Source of the DNA: Halorubrum sodomense
Lineage (GTDB): Archaea > Halobacteriota > Halobacteria > Halobacteriales > Haloferacaceae
Direction of reading: 5' to 3'
Assembly: GCF_900111935.1 (NCBI RefSeq)
Contig: NZ_FOYN01000002.1
Span: 744,001-808,000 of the forward strand
Length of the DNA: 64,000 nt
In this document: positions 26,895-35,609 of the stretch, piece after piece
How the letters are laid out: each line of letters opens with the position of its first letter
Position numbering within the stretch: position 1 is the stretch's first letter
Made by a program: the position numbers and the translations under genes
The notes under the pieces: model-generated
The model's input: the letters and a program-made list of their open reading frames with translations, nothing else
Databases searched by the model: none
What the model was told of the DNA's origin: nothing

Positions 26895-27629
26895 GTGACG
26901 ACGCAGGCAGAACTCGGGATCGACGTCGACGTTCGCGACGCCGCGGCCGTCGCGGAGCGCCGCGACGAGCTCGTCGCCGCCGTGCGCGACCACGCGGGAC
27001 GGATCGCGTATCAGCTCGCCAAGCTCCAGGGGGGCGACTACGGCCGCGAGAGCCTCTCGACGCCCGGCGGCGAGTGGACGGTGAAACACGAGGCGGGCGA
27101 GCTGGAGTTCCTGTTGTTCTCTCCGAACTCGGGGTCGGACACGTACGTGATCTCGACGAAGCAGCCGCCGGAGCCGGCGGCGCTGTCGAGCGCGCTCGAC
27201 GACTACGCGGCGTTCGTTGCGGCGTGGAACGATCACGTCGCGTCGCTTTCGGGCGTCCTCGACGGCGTGAGCGCGGAGTTTCCCGAGCCCGCGACAACCG
27301 ACGGCGTGGTGGCCGAGCGCGACCGGGTCCTCGACGAGATCCGCGACACCTGCGCGCTCATCGCCGGCGAGGTCCACCGGTACGAGAGCGACGACTACGG
27401 GACGTTCACGGCCCGCGTCGAGGGCGATCGCTGGGAGCTAAAATACGACGAGGGGGAGGTTTCGTACCTCCGAATCGGCGGGTCCGGCGGTCTCTACCTC
27501 CTCTCGCAGTACGAGTCTCCGTCCGCGGCCGACGTTCGAGAGTACGCCGACCGGTTCCGCGGGTTCGTCGAGGCGTACAACGAGTTCGTCGACGAACTCG
27601 AAAGCGATCTCCGGCGCGTCTCCGTCTGA
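26895..27629 (+). CDS. Unknown protein with two repeated domains, 244 aa
   Basis: Two halves (about residues 20-115 and 135-235) share one pattern: a helix, then GGDYGRESL / SDDYGTFTA, GEWTVKHEAGELEFL / DRWELKYDEGEVSYL, a strand ending in Y, and a final helix YAAFVAAWNDHV / RGFVEAYNEFV. So it arose by internal duplication. Starts with GTG at 26895, with a TATA-like GATTAAG 27 bases before. Function unknown; soluble and acidic. Confidence 0.78.
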   Translation: MTTQAELGIDVDVRDAAAVAERRDELVAAVRDHAGRIAYQLAKLQGGDYGRESLSTPGGEWTVKHEAGELEFLLFSPNSGSDTYVISTKQPPEPAALSSALDDYAAFVAAWNDHVASLSGVLDGVSAEFPEPATTDGVVAERDRVLDEIRDTCALIAGEVHRYESDDYGTFTARVEGDRWELKYDEGEVSYLRIGGSGGLYLLSQYESPSAADVREYADRFRGFVEAYNEFVDELESDLRRVSV

Positions 27630-27725
27630 GTCGGCGGGGTCCGGTCTCCGATTGATCCGTGTACGTGCGTATTCGTCACCGCCTTTGGTAATACTTATTC
27701 ACCGGTGTCCAGTACCGACGCCCAC

Positions 27726-28898
27726 ATGTCGATCACCCTTCCGGGGCCGACGCTCGGCGTCGTCGGCGGCGGACAGCTGGGCCGAATGATGGCCGAGGCC
27801 GCCGCGCCGCTCGGCGTCGACCTCGTCGTGCTGGACCCGACGCCCGACTGCCCGGCGGCGCCGGTCGCGACCGATCAGATCGTCGGCGGCTTCGACGACG
27901 CGGACGCGATCGACGAGCTCGCGGCCCGCGTCGACGCCCTGACCTTCGAGATCGAACTCGCGGACCCGGACCGCCTCGCGGCCGCGAGCGAGGAACACGG
28001 GGTGCCGGTCCACCCGGACCCGGCCACGCTGGAGACGATACAGGACAAGCTGGTCCAGAAGGAGGCGCTCGCGGACGCCGGGATCCCCGTCCCGGAGTTC
28101 GTCGCGGTCGCGACCGCCGAGGGGCTCGAACGCGTCGTCGAGGAGTTCGGCGGCGTGATGCTGAAGGCCCGCGAGGGCGGCTACGACGGGCGCGGGAACG
28201 TCCCGGTCGAGACGCCCGACGAGGCGGCCCCCGCGCTCGACGCGGTCGGCGGCGCCGCGATGGCCGAGGAGTTCCTCGACTTCGAGCGCGAGATCGCCGT
28301 GATGGGGCTCAAGGGCGCCGACGGCGAGACGCGGACCTACCCCGTCACGGAGACGGTCCACCGCGAGGAGATCCTCCGCGAGAGCGTCAGTCCGGCGCGC
28401 GCCGGCGACGCGGTCGTCGCCGAGGCGGAGTCGGTCGCCCGCGACGTACTGGAGGTCCTCGACGGCCGCGGGGTCTACGGGATCGAGCTGTTCGAGACGA
28501 AGGGGGGCGAGGTGCTGGTCAACGAGATCGCGCCGCGCCCGCACAACTCCGGCCACTGGACGATCGAGGGCGCGCGCACGTCGCAGTTCGAGAACCACGT
28601 CCGCGCCGTCCTCGGGTGGCCGCTCGGCCCGACCGACCTCGTCGCGCCCGCGGTCACCGCGAACGTGCTCGGTGACATCGAGGAGACCCAGCCCGCCACG
28701 CTCAGGAACGTCGAGTCGACCCTCGACGCGCCCGACGCCGACCTCCACTGGTACGGCAAGGACGACGTGTACCCGCTCCGGAAGATGGGCCACCTGACGG
28801 TGACCGAGGCGGTCGGTGACCCCGAAGACGCCGACCGCGACGCGCTGCTCTCGCAGGCGCGGGAGCTCCGGGACGGGCTGACGTTCCGAGACGCGTAG
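27726..28898 (+). CDS. purK: 5-(carboxyamino)imidazole ribonucleotide synthase
   Basis: ATP-grasp enzyme of purine synthesis that carboxylates AIR with bicarbonate. About 390 residues: N-terminal GVVGGGQLGRMMAEAA, ATP-grasp elements IQDKLVQKEAL and LKAREGGYDGRGN, and metal/phosphate residues in NEIAPRPHNSGHW. The ATG at 27726 fits a TATA-like CTTATT near 27694; a GTG 21 bases before it is in frame. PurE, which acts next, lies downstream beyond a structured repeat. Confidence 0.94.
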   Translation: MSITLPGPTLGVVGGGQLGRMMAEAAAPLGVDLVVLDPTPDCPAAPVATDQIVGGFDDADAIDELAARVDALTFEIELADPDRLAAASEEHGVPVHPDPATLETIQDKLVQKEALADAGIPVPEFVAVATAEGLERVVEEFGGVMLKAREGGYDGRGNVPVETPDEAAPALDAVGGAAMAEEFLDFEREIAVMGLKGADGETRTYPVTETVHREEILRESVSPARAGDAVVAEAESVARDVLEVLDGRGVYGIELFETKGGEVLVNEIAPRPHNSGHWTIEGARTSQFENHVRAVLGWPLGPTDLVAPAVTANVLGDIEETQPATLRNVESTLDAPDADLHWYGKDDVYPLRKMGHLTVTEAVGDPEDADRDALLSQARELRDGLTFRDA

Positions 28899-28923
28899 AT
28901 TTCCGGGGCAACGGCGACGACTG

Positions 28924-29238
28924 TTTATAAACGAACTGCGGTGGCGCGTGCCTGCGAGCGGCCGCCCTCGGCGGCCGCGAGTCAGCACGCGCGAGGGAGT
29001 CGCTGGCGGCCAGAGCGGAGCGAAGGCCGCCAGCGACGAGGCTGGGGAGGTGTGAGGTTGCGGTGCGGTCGCGGTCGGGTGGGGCTCAAAAGGGCAGTCG
29101 CGAGGACGAAGACGCGCGACGTAAGCACTGGAGGGAGTGAGCGAAGCGAACGACCGAAGCGCGCAACGAGCGCATCGAGTCCTCGCGGCTGGGGCTTTGG
29201 CGGTGTTCGCTACCGATCCGCTGTCAGTTATTTATAAG
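28924..29238 (-). repeat. Structured intergenic element, copy B (short type, inverted)
   Basis: Both ends carry TTTATAA (28924-28931 and 29231-29238). On the minus strand the order is conserved box, P1 (29179-29191 with 29095-29107, one mismatch that becomes G-U on the plus strand), 71-base interior, 63-base linker, P2 (28999-29011 with 29025-29037, 13 perfect pairs) and P3 (28944-28951 with 28985-28992, inner nine-pair stem). It separates purK from purE. Confidence 0.87.
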
Positions 29239-29351
29239 TGAGCAGCCAGGGCTTCGGCGACGTCGACCGCGACGGCAACCGCGGCTACCCACTGGTTCGC
29301 GCAGTCGCCGCATCCGGGAGTTCCTTGTAGCCCTCCGCCGAACTTCCGTCT

Positions 29352-29960
29352 ATGATCACGGTGGACGACCTGATCGACCGGCTCGAATCGGAGGCGGCGG
29401 CCGACGCGGACCCGGCGACCACCCCCGACGTGGGGATCATCATGGGGTCGGACTCGGACCTCCCCGTCATGGAGGACGCCTACGACGCGCTCGACGACCT
29501 CGGCTTCGCGGAGCAGACCGACTTCGCCGAGGCGCCGGACGCGCGGTTCACCTACGAGAGCTACGTCGTCTCCGCGCACCGGACGCCGGAGCTGATGTAC
29601 GCGTACGGGGAGACGGCGACGGACCGGGGCCTCGACGTGATAATCGCCGGCGCGGGCGGGAAGTCGGCGGACCTCCCGAACATGACCGCCTCGGTCGCGC
29701 ACCCGGTGCCCGTGATCGGCGTGCCGGTTCAGGAGAAGTCGGTCGACTCCGTCATCGGGATGCCGACCGGGGCGCCCATCGTCGCCGTCGACGCCGGGAA
29801 GTCGTACAACGCCGCGCTGTCGGCCGCACAGGTGCTCGCGCGCGAACACGACGCGATCGAGGAGCGCTTGGTCGAACTCCACGACGAGCAGAAGGCTGGC
29901 GTCGCCGACGTCTCCGCCGATCTTCACGATCTGGGTCTCGACGGGTTCCGCGACCGATAA
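29352..29960 (+). CDS. purE: N5-carboxyaminoimidazole ribonucleotide mutase
   Basis: Class I PurE, 202 residues; moves the carboxyl made by PurK. Substrate loop GIIMGSDSDLPVM at about 28-40 and the active-site SAHRTPE with catalytic His near residue 76; AGAGGKSADLPNM and GVPVQEKSVDSV complete the site. A C-terminal helical acidic tail follows. Between it and purK lies repeat B, so cotranscription is not assured; a weak TATA-like CCTTGTAG is near 29320. Confidence 0.94.
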   Translation: MITVDDLIDRLESEAAADADPATTPDVGIIMGSDSDLPVMEDAYDALDDLGFAEQTDFAEAPDARFTYESYVVSAHRTPELMYAYGETATDRGLDVIIAGAGGKSADLPNMTASVAHPVPVIGVPVQEKSVDSVIGMPTGAPIVAVDAGKSYNAALSAAQVLAREHDAIEERLVELHDEQKAGVADVSADLHDLGLDGFRDR

Positions 29961-30004
29961 GCAACTGCCGACGTGGTAACTGCGTATGAATTCTCAGACA
30001 CTCG

Positions 30005-30134
30005 TTTATAAGCGGCTGCGTACGGAACCGCGGAAGAGGCTTCCAAAGCCCGAGCCGCTCGTTTATAAGTAGTCGACACCGGATCGGCGGCGAACGCCTC
30101 CAAAGCCCCAGCCCCTCGGCTGTCCGACGAATTT
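30005..30134 (+). repeat. Two extra left ends of the structured element in tandem before copy C
   Basis: The module TTTATAA ... CTCCAAAGCCCCAG occurs at 30005-30056 (diverged, TTCCAAAGCCCGAG) and 30062-30114, then a third time as the start of copy C at 30135. The first two lack stems P1-P3. Spacing is 57 and 73 bases. Confidence 0.78.
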
Positions 30135-30432
30135 TTTATAAACTATCGATCGACACGAACACCTCCAAAGCCCCAGTCGCGAGGACTCGGTGCGCTCGCT
30201 GCGGTCCTCGTCACTCGTTTCACTCGTTCCTGCGGTCCTTGCGTCGCGCGCCGTCGTCCTCGCGACTGCCCTTTTGAGTCCCGCCTCGAACCGCCACGCA
30301 CAGCACCTCACGCCTCCCCAGCCTCGTCGGTCGCCGTCGCTTCGCTCGGCGACCGACTCCCTCGCGCGTGCGACATCGCGCCCTGCGGGCGCTCGTCGGC
30401 ACGCGCCGACCGCACCGGCGCTCACTTATAAA
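30135..30432 (+). repeat. Structured intergenic element, copy C (short type)
   Basis: Starts at TTTATAAA (30135-30142) and ends at TTATAAA (30426-30432). P1 pairs 30174-30186 with 30256-30268 (13 perfect pairs) around 69 bases. P2 pairs 30326-30336 with 30347-30357 (11 perfect). P3 pairs 30364-30371 with 30399-30406 with inner GCGCCC/GGGCGC. P2 and inner P3 sequences differ completely from other copies yet remain complementary. It lies between purE and nuoA. Confidence 0.87.
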
Positions 30433-30625
30433 CAAACTCCGTACCGCGCACCCCCGAATCGGTGCGCTTCCGTCGACTCGCCCTCCGATCCGGATCGACG
30501 GTTGCCGGTCACTTCGCCGGCGCTTCCACCGCGAACGGCCGATACCGGCCCGCACGCCCGCGGACGCACAAGACTCAACGCTTATGAGGGGGCGGTCCAA
30601 ACCCCAGCACGTTACGGAGACCTAT
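30433..30625 (+). promoter_or_regulatory. Upstream region of the complex I operon
   Basis: A TATA-like CTTATGA at 30581-30587 would start the transcript near 30610, 16 bases before the nuoA ATG. Another TTATAAA at the end of repeat C (30426-30432) could act as a second, more distant promoter. No operator is recognised. Confidence 0.5.
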
Positions 30626-31042
30626 ATGAGCGATTGGATAGCGATTGGCGCCTTGGCGGTCGTCGGCCTGCTCATCCCGATAGCGATGATGACAGTGTCG
30701 GCGTTGCTCCGTCCGAGCGTGCCTGAGACCGGTAAAAGTACCACCTACGAGTCCGGCGAGACCCCGACGGGCGGGACGCGGATCCGGTTCAACATCCAGT
30801 ACTACATGGTCGCGCTGTTGTTCGTCGTGTTCGACATCGAGACCGTGTTGCTGTTCCCGTGGGCGGTCATCTACCGCCCGGCCGTCCAGGCCGGCGTGCC
30901 GATGGCCGACCTGCTGTGGCCGATGTTGGCGTTCGTCGGAATCCTCGCGGTCGGACTCGTCTGGGCGTGGCGGTCGGGGGCGATCAGCTGGGCCCGCAGC
31001 CCCCGCGCGACCAGCAGAAAGACGACGGAGGACATCAACTAA
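30626..31042 (+). CDS. nuoA: NADH-quinone oxidoreductase-like complex, subunit A
   Basis: Small membrane subunit, 138 residues, three helices. The ND3-type motif is in TTYESGETPTGGTRIRFNIQ, followed by FVVFDIETVLLFPWAV, one of the most conserved segments of NuoA. First gene of an 11-gene operon that couples electron flow to menaquinone with ion pumping. Its TAA shares one base with the nuoB ATG. Confidence 0.95.
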   Translation: MSDWIAIGALAVVGLLIPIAMMTVSALLRPSVPETGKSTTYESGETPTGGTRIRFNIQYYMVALLFVVFDIETVLLFPWAVIYRPAVQAGVPMADLLWPMLAFVGILAVGLVWAWRSGAISWARSPRATSRKTTEDIN

Positions 31043-31740
31043 TGAGCAGCGATCAACCGTTTATCACCGACGAATCGCAGGTCGTAACCGAGACCAGAGA
31101 CGCCCGGATGACCGGGCAGGGGGACCGGTTCAACTCCCGGCTCCGGGAGGCGTTCGGCTCCTCGCCGTTCATCCTCACCAAGTTCGACAAGTTCCTGAAC
31201 TGGTGTCGGGGCTCCTCGATGTTCATGCTGCAGTTCGGCATCGCCTGCTGTAGCATCGAGATGATGCACACCTACGCGGTGAAACACGACCTCGACCGGT
31301 TCGGGAGCGGGGTCCCTCGCGCCTCCCCGCGGCAGGCCGACGTGATGATCGTCCCCGGGACGATCGTCTCGAAGTTCGCCCCGCGGATGAAGCGCGTCTA
31401 CGACCAGATGCCCGAGCCGAAGTTCGTCGTCGGCATGGGCTCGTGTACCATCTCCGGTGGCCCGTTTCAGGAGGGGTACAACGTGATCAAAGGCGCCGAG
31501 GAGGTCATCCCGATCGACATCCACGTCCCCGGCTGTCCGCCCCGCCCCGAGGCGCTCGTGTACGGCGTCGTGAAGCTACAAGAGCGCGTCGCCAACGGCG
31601 AGGCAGCGCCCGTCACCGTCAAGCCGTACGAGCTAGAGGAGTTCTCGGACCTCGAACGCGACGAACTCGTCGACAAGCTGACCGACCAGATCGACGACGA
31701 CGAGCTCGTCATGCGGTACAACTTCGCTGATTCGCCATGA
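31042..31740 (+). CDS. nuoB: NADH-quinone oxidoreductase-like complex, subunit B
   Basis: Carries the terminal 4Fe-4S cluster N2. 232 residues; ligands are seen in FGIACCSIEMMHTY (two Cys), VVGMGSCTISGG and HVPGCPPRPEAL. The first 40 residues and the last 45 are acidic extensions. Overlaps nuoCD by four bases. Confidence 0.95.
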   Translation: MSSDQPFITDESQVVTETRDARMTGQGDRFNSRLREAFGSSPFILTKFDKFLNWCRGSSMFMLQFGIACCSIEMMHTYAVKHDLDRFGSGVPRASPRQADVMIVPGTIVSKFAPRMKRVYDQMPEPKFVVGMGSCTISGGPFQEGYNVIKGAEEVIPIDIHVPGCPPRPEALVYGVVKLQERVANGEAAPVTVKPYELEEFSDLERDELVDKLTDQIDDDELVMRYNFADSP

Positions 31741-33401
31741 GCCTCGAACGACCGGACACCGCCGACGACGCGGCGATCGAGCGCACCCCCGACGAGCTGG
31801 AGGCGCTGCTCGGCGACCTCGTCGTCGGCCGCGACGACCACCTGAACGCGCCCGCCTTCGTCATCCGCCCGGACACCGTTCAGGAGACGCTTCGGACCCT
31901 GAAAGAGCAGGCGGGATACGACCACCTCTCGGTCGTCTCCGCACAGGAGTACGAGAACCGCTACGAGTCGATCTACCACCTGAAGAAGTACGACGACCCG
32001 ACCCAGGAGGTCAGCGTCGTCGTCCCCGCCGACAAGGACGACCCCGTCTCCGAGTCGGCCGAGCCCGTCTTCCGCACGGCCGACTGGCACGAGCGGGAGG
32101 CGTACGACCTGATCGGGATCGAGTACGACGACCACCCCGACCTGCGCCGGATCCTGCTGCCGGAGACCTGGCAGGGCCACCCCCTGTCGATGGACTACGA
32201 CAAGGACCGGCCGCAGATCGCCACGCTGCCGGAGCACGCCAACCCGCTCGAGGACCACCACAAGGACGCGGAGTCCGACACGATGTTCCTCAACATCGGG
32301 CCGCACCACCCGGCGACCCACGGCGTCCTCCACCTGAAGACGGTCCTCGACGGCGAGCAGGTCGCCGACGTCGAGCCCGACATCGGCTACCTCCACCGCA
32401 GCGAGGAGCAGATGGCCCAGTCCGGCACGTACCGCCACCAGATCATGCCGTACCCGGACCGCTGGGACTACATCTCGGCGGGCCTGCTCAACGAGTGGGC
32501 GTACGCCCGCGCGGCCGAGGACCTCGCGGACATCGAGGTGCCCGAGTACGCACAGGTGATCCGCACGATGGGCGCGGAGATGTGCCGGATCGCCGCGCAC
32601 ATGCTCGCCTTGGCGACGTTCGCGCTCGACGTGAACGGCGACTTCACGGCGACGTTCATGTACGCCATCAACGACCGCGAGCGCGTCCAGGACCTGCTGG
32701 AGGACCTGACGGGTCAGCGGCTGATGTTCAATTACTTCCGGCTCGGCGGCGTCGTCTGGGACCTGCCCGAGCCCCGCGAGGAGTTCTTCTCGAACACCCG
32801 CGACTTCCTCGACCAGCTCCCGGAGTCGATCGAGGAGTACCACAACCTGATCACCTCGAACGAGGTGTTCCAGATGCGGACGATCGACACCGGAATCCTC
32901 CCGCCGGAGGTCGCGAAGAACTACGGCGCGACCGGCCCAGTCGCCCGCGGCTCCGGCGTCGACTACGACCTCCGCCGCGACGACCCGTACGGCTACTACG
33001 ACGAGCTCGACTGGGACGTCGTGACCGAGGACGGCTGCGACAACTTCAGCCGCCTGCTCGTCCGGATGCGCGAGGTCGAGGAGTCGGCGAAGATCATCGA
33101 GCAGTGCGTCGACCTGCTGGAGGACTGGCCGGAGGACGAGCGGACGATCCAGGCGAACGTGCCACGCACGCTGCGCCCGGACGACGACACCGAGATCTAC
33201 CGCGCCGTCGAGGGCGCGAAGGGCGAGCTCGGCATCTACATCCGGTCGGACGGGACGGACAAGCCGGCCCGCTTCAAGATCCGGTCGCCGTGCTTCTCGA
33301 ACCTCCAGACCCTGCCGGAGATGGCGAACGGGGAGTACATCCCCGACGTCATCGCCGCGCTCGGTAGCCTCGACATCGTGCTCGGGGAGGTGGACCGCTG
33401 A
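31737..33401 (+). CDS. nuoCD: Fused subunit C/D of the complex I-like enzyme
   Basis: 554 residues: NuoC-like domain (about 20-170, with ERREAYDLIGI-type sequence TADWHEREAYDLIG and DHPDLRRILLPETW), then the 49-kDa NuoD domain (from about 180) with the quinone-site motif IGPHHPATHGVL and the C-terminal RSPCFSNLQTLPEM. Fusion of C and D is usual in haloarchaea. Shares one base with nuoH. Confidence 0.95.
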   Translation: MSLERPDTADDAAIERTPDELEALLGDLVVGRDDHLNAPAFVIRPDTVQETLRTLKEQAGYDHLSVVSAQEYENRYESIYHLKKYDDPTQEVSVVVPADKDDPVSESAEPVFRTADWHEREAYDLIGIEYDDHPDLRRILLPETWQGHPLSMDYDKDRPQIATLPEHANPLEDHHKDAESDTMFLNIGPHHPATHGVLHLKTVLDGEQVADVEPDIGYLHRSEEQMAQSGTYRHQIMPYPDRWDYISAGLLNEWAYARAAEDLADIEVPEYAQVIRTMGAEMCRIAAHMLALATFALDVNGDFTATFMYAINDRERVQDLLEDLTGQRLMFNYFRLGGVVWDLPEPREEFFSNTRDFLDQLPESIEEYHNLITSNEVFQMRTIDTGILPPEVAKNYGATGPVARGSGVDYDLRRDDPYGYYDELDWDVVTEDGCDNFSRLLVRMREVEESAKIIEQCVDLLEDWPEDERTIQANVPRTLRPDDDTEIYRAVEGAKGELGIYIRSDGTDKPARFKIRSPCFSNLQTLPEMANGEYIPDVIAALGSLDIVLGEVDR

Positions 33402-34474
33402 TGGCCGCGGCGCCCGCGCAGCTGTTCCCCGAGTTCATCGTCGACACGCTCGGGCTCGACAGCGTCATCGGCGAGGTCGCGGCCTCGCTGGTCGCCGCGT
33501 TCGTCGTCGGGAACATCATCCTCGCGTTCACGGGCGTCGCGGGCCCGTGGGCGAAGCGGAAGATCACGGCCGCGTTCACCGACCGGATCGCGGTCAACCG
33601 GATCGGCCCGTACGGCCTGCTCATCATCCCGGCGGCCGCGGTCCAGCTCCTCGCGAAGGAGCTCATCATCCCCGAGGGCGTCGACCGCCCCTCGTGGGAC
33701 ATCGCCCCGGTCCTCCTGCCGGCCTCGGCGCTTCTGGGCTTCTCCGTCATCCCGATGGGGCAGCTGGGACCGATCAACCTCCACCTCGCGGACCCGGAGG
33801 TCGGGTTCGCGCTGGTGTTCGCGTTCGCGTCGATCGCGTCCGTCTCGCTGGTGATGGCCGGCTACGCGTCGAACAACAAGTACTCGCTGCTCGGCGGCCT
33901 CCGCGCCGTCGCGCAGAACCTCGCGTACGAGATCCCGCTCATCGTCACGGCGATGTCGGTCGTGATCTTCGCCGGGACGCTCCAGATGAGCGGCGTCGTC
34001 GGCGCGCAGACGGAGACGCTGGTGACGATCGCCGGAGTCTCGATCCCGTCGTGGTACGCGTTCGTGAACCCGTTCGCGTTCGTGTTGTTCCTCACGGCGA
34101 ACATGGCCGAGATCGGGCGGAACCCGTTCGACATCCCCGAGGCGCCGACGGAGATCGTCGCGGGGTACCAGACGGAGTACTCCTCGGCGTACTTCGTCCT
34201 CTTCTACCTCGGGGAGTTCGTCCATATCTTCCTCGGCGGAGCGATCCTCGCCGTGACGTTCCTCGGCGGCGCCTCCGGACCGGGCCCGGAGAGCATCAGC
34301 TTCATCTGGTTCGTGGTGAAGATCTGGGGCTTCTTCCTGTTCACGCAGTGGGCCCGCGCCGCGCTGCCGCGCGTCCGCATCGATCAGCTGATCGAGATCG
34401 GCTGGAAGGGAATGCTGGTGCTGTCGTTCGCGAACCTGGTGCTCACGGCCGTAATCGTGGGGGTGATCGCCTGA
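33401..34474 (+). CDS. nuoH: Subunit H of the complex I-like enzyme
   Basis: Membrane subunit at the quinone entry, 357 residues, eight helices. Family motifs: NRIGPYGLL, MAEIGRNPFDIPEAPTEIV, and EYSSAYFVLFYLGEF. Links the membrane arm to the NuoB/CD/I module. Followed by nuoI after one base. Confidence 0.95.
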   Translation: MAAAPAQLFPEFIVDTLGLDSVIGEVAASLVAAFVVGNIILAFTGVAGPWAKRKITAAFTDRIAVNRIGPYGLLIIPAAAVQLLAKELIIPEGVDRPSWDIAPVLLPASALLGFSVIPMGQLGPINLHLADPEVGFALVFAFASIASVSLVMAGYASNNKYSLLGGLRAVAQNLAYEIPLIVTAMSVVIFAGTLQMSGVVGAQTETLVTIAGVSIPSWYAFVNPFAFVLFLTANMAEIGRNPFDIPEAPTEIVAGYQTEYSSAYFVLFYLGEFVHIFLGGAILAVTFLGGASGPGPESISFIWFVVKIWGFFLFTQWARAALPRVRIDQLIEIGWKGMLVLSFANLVLTAVIVGVIA

Positions 34475-34475
34475 T

Positions 34476-34937
34476 ATGATCGGACTCATGAAATCCATGG
34501 CGACGACGATGAAACACGCGCTTGACGGGTCGACGTTCACGGTGGAATACCCGGAGGACGCGCCCGAGGTGAGCCCGCGGTTCCGCGGGGTCCACAAGTT
34601 CAGCCAGGAGCGGTGTATCTGGTGTCGGCAGTGCGAGAACGTCTGTCCGAACGACACGATCCAGATCGTTCAGGACGACCAGCGCAACGGCGAGCAGTAC
34701 AACCTCCACATCGGGCAGTGTATCTACTGCCGGCTCTGCGAGGAGGTCTGCCCCGTCGACGCCATCCTGCTGACCCAGAACTTCGAGTTCACCGCGGACA
34801 CGAAAGACGACTTCGTGTTCAACAAAGAACAGCTCAAGAACGTCCCGTGGTACAAGGGGATCGACCCGCTGGAGTCCCGCAACCCAGATCGCGGCGCGTG
34901 GATCGGGGAGGGCGACGGCGAGGTCGACTACCAGTAG
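34476..34937 (+). CDS. nuoI: Subunit I (two 4Fe-4S ferredoxin) of the complex I-like enzyme
   Basis: 153 residues with two CxxCxxCxxxCP motifs, RCIWCRQCENVCP and QCIYCRLCEEVCP. It passes electrons to NuoB. Since genes for NuoE, F and G are absent, this may be where the unknown donor (reduced ferredoxin or F420H2 oxidoreductase-like partner) delivers electrons. Confidence 0.95.
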   Translation: MIGLMKSMATTMKHALDGSTFTVEYPEDAPEVSPRFRGVHKFSQERCIWCRQCENVCPNDTIQIVQDDQRNGEQYNLHIGQCIYCRLCEEVCPVDAILLTQNFEFTADTKDDFVFNKEQLKNVPWYKGIDPLESRNPDRGAWIGEGDGEVDYQ

Positions 34938-34986
34938 CGGGCACGTCTCGAAATCTTCAAAGGGGTTCTCATAGGAGACAAACACA

Positions 34987-35253
34987 ATGGTTTATGCTAC
35001 TATCGCGTTCGGGCTGTTCGCCGCGGTCACGCTGGCGTTCGCCCTCGGGGTCGTCCTGGCGCGCGACGTGTTCCACGCCGCGCTGCTTCTGGGCGGAGCC
35101 CTCACGAGCGTCGCGGTACACTACGTGATGCTGCGGGCGGAGTTCATCGCCGCCATGCAGATCCTCGTCTACGTGGGCGGGGTCCTCATCTTAGTCACGT
35201 TCGCCGTGATGCTCACGCGATCGGACACGGAAACGGAGGTGAGTAGCGCGTGA
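34987..35253 (+). CDS. nuoJ1: Subunit J, N-terminal half (split NuoJ)
   Basis: 88 residues, three helices, matching the first part of NuoJ including MLRAEFIAAMQILVYVGG with the pi-bulge region. The rest of NuoJ is the next gene, whose GTG overlaps this stop. NuoJ is known to be split like this in haloarchaea. A 49-base gap precedes it. Confidence 0.9.
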   Translation: MVYATIAFGLFAAVTLAFALGVVLARDVFHAALLLGGALTSVAVHYVMLRAEFIAAMQILVYVGGVLILVTFAVMLTRSDTETEVSSA

Positions 35254-35609
35254 GCAACGACGAGAGCCGCGGCTCCCGGATCGCGCCCGCGATCGCCGTG
35301 GGCGCGCTGTTCGCGGTGTTGGCCGCGACGGTCAACGGGGCGACGTTCGGCTTCGAAGCGGTCGGCTTCCCGGCGGACGCCTCGATCGTCCACAACCTCG
35401 GGTACGCCCTCTTCAACCTCGGCGCGTACGACGTCGCGACCGTCCCCGCGGAGGGGTTCCTCGCGGCGTTCCTGATCGCCGCGGTCGCGCTCGACGTCGC
35501 GGTCGACGGCGCCGTTTACCTCGCGAAACGCGAGGAGGACGGCTCGGTCATCGCGGCGGTCGGAGGGGCGTTCACCGACGGCGGCCGCGACGGGGGTGAC
35601 CGGCGGTGA
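35250..35609 (+). CDS. nuoJ2: Subunit J, C-terminal half (split NuoJ)
   Basis: 119 residues with two helices (IAPAIAVGALFAVLAATV and EGFLAAFLIAAVALDVAV), matching the distal helices of NuoJ, plus an acidic linker between them. GTG start at 35250 overlapping the nuoJ1 stop by four bases; GTG of nuoK overlaps its own stop. Confidence 0.85.
   Translation: MSNDESRGSRIAPAIAVGALFAVLAATVNGATFGFEAVGFPADASIVHNLGYALFNLGAYDVATVPAEGFLAAFLIAAVALDVAVDGAVYLAKREEDGSVIAAVGGAFTDGGRDGGDRR

Noticed and set aside
28941-29237. 98-codon open frame across element B (and similar frames across copies C and D) giving RGWGGVR and PRGWGFGGVR peptides
   Set aside because: The conserved linker is 62, 63, 63 and 64 bases in the four copies, so no frame is kept, and copy A puts the following stretch in another frame. 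The peptides are a by-product of DNA conservation.
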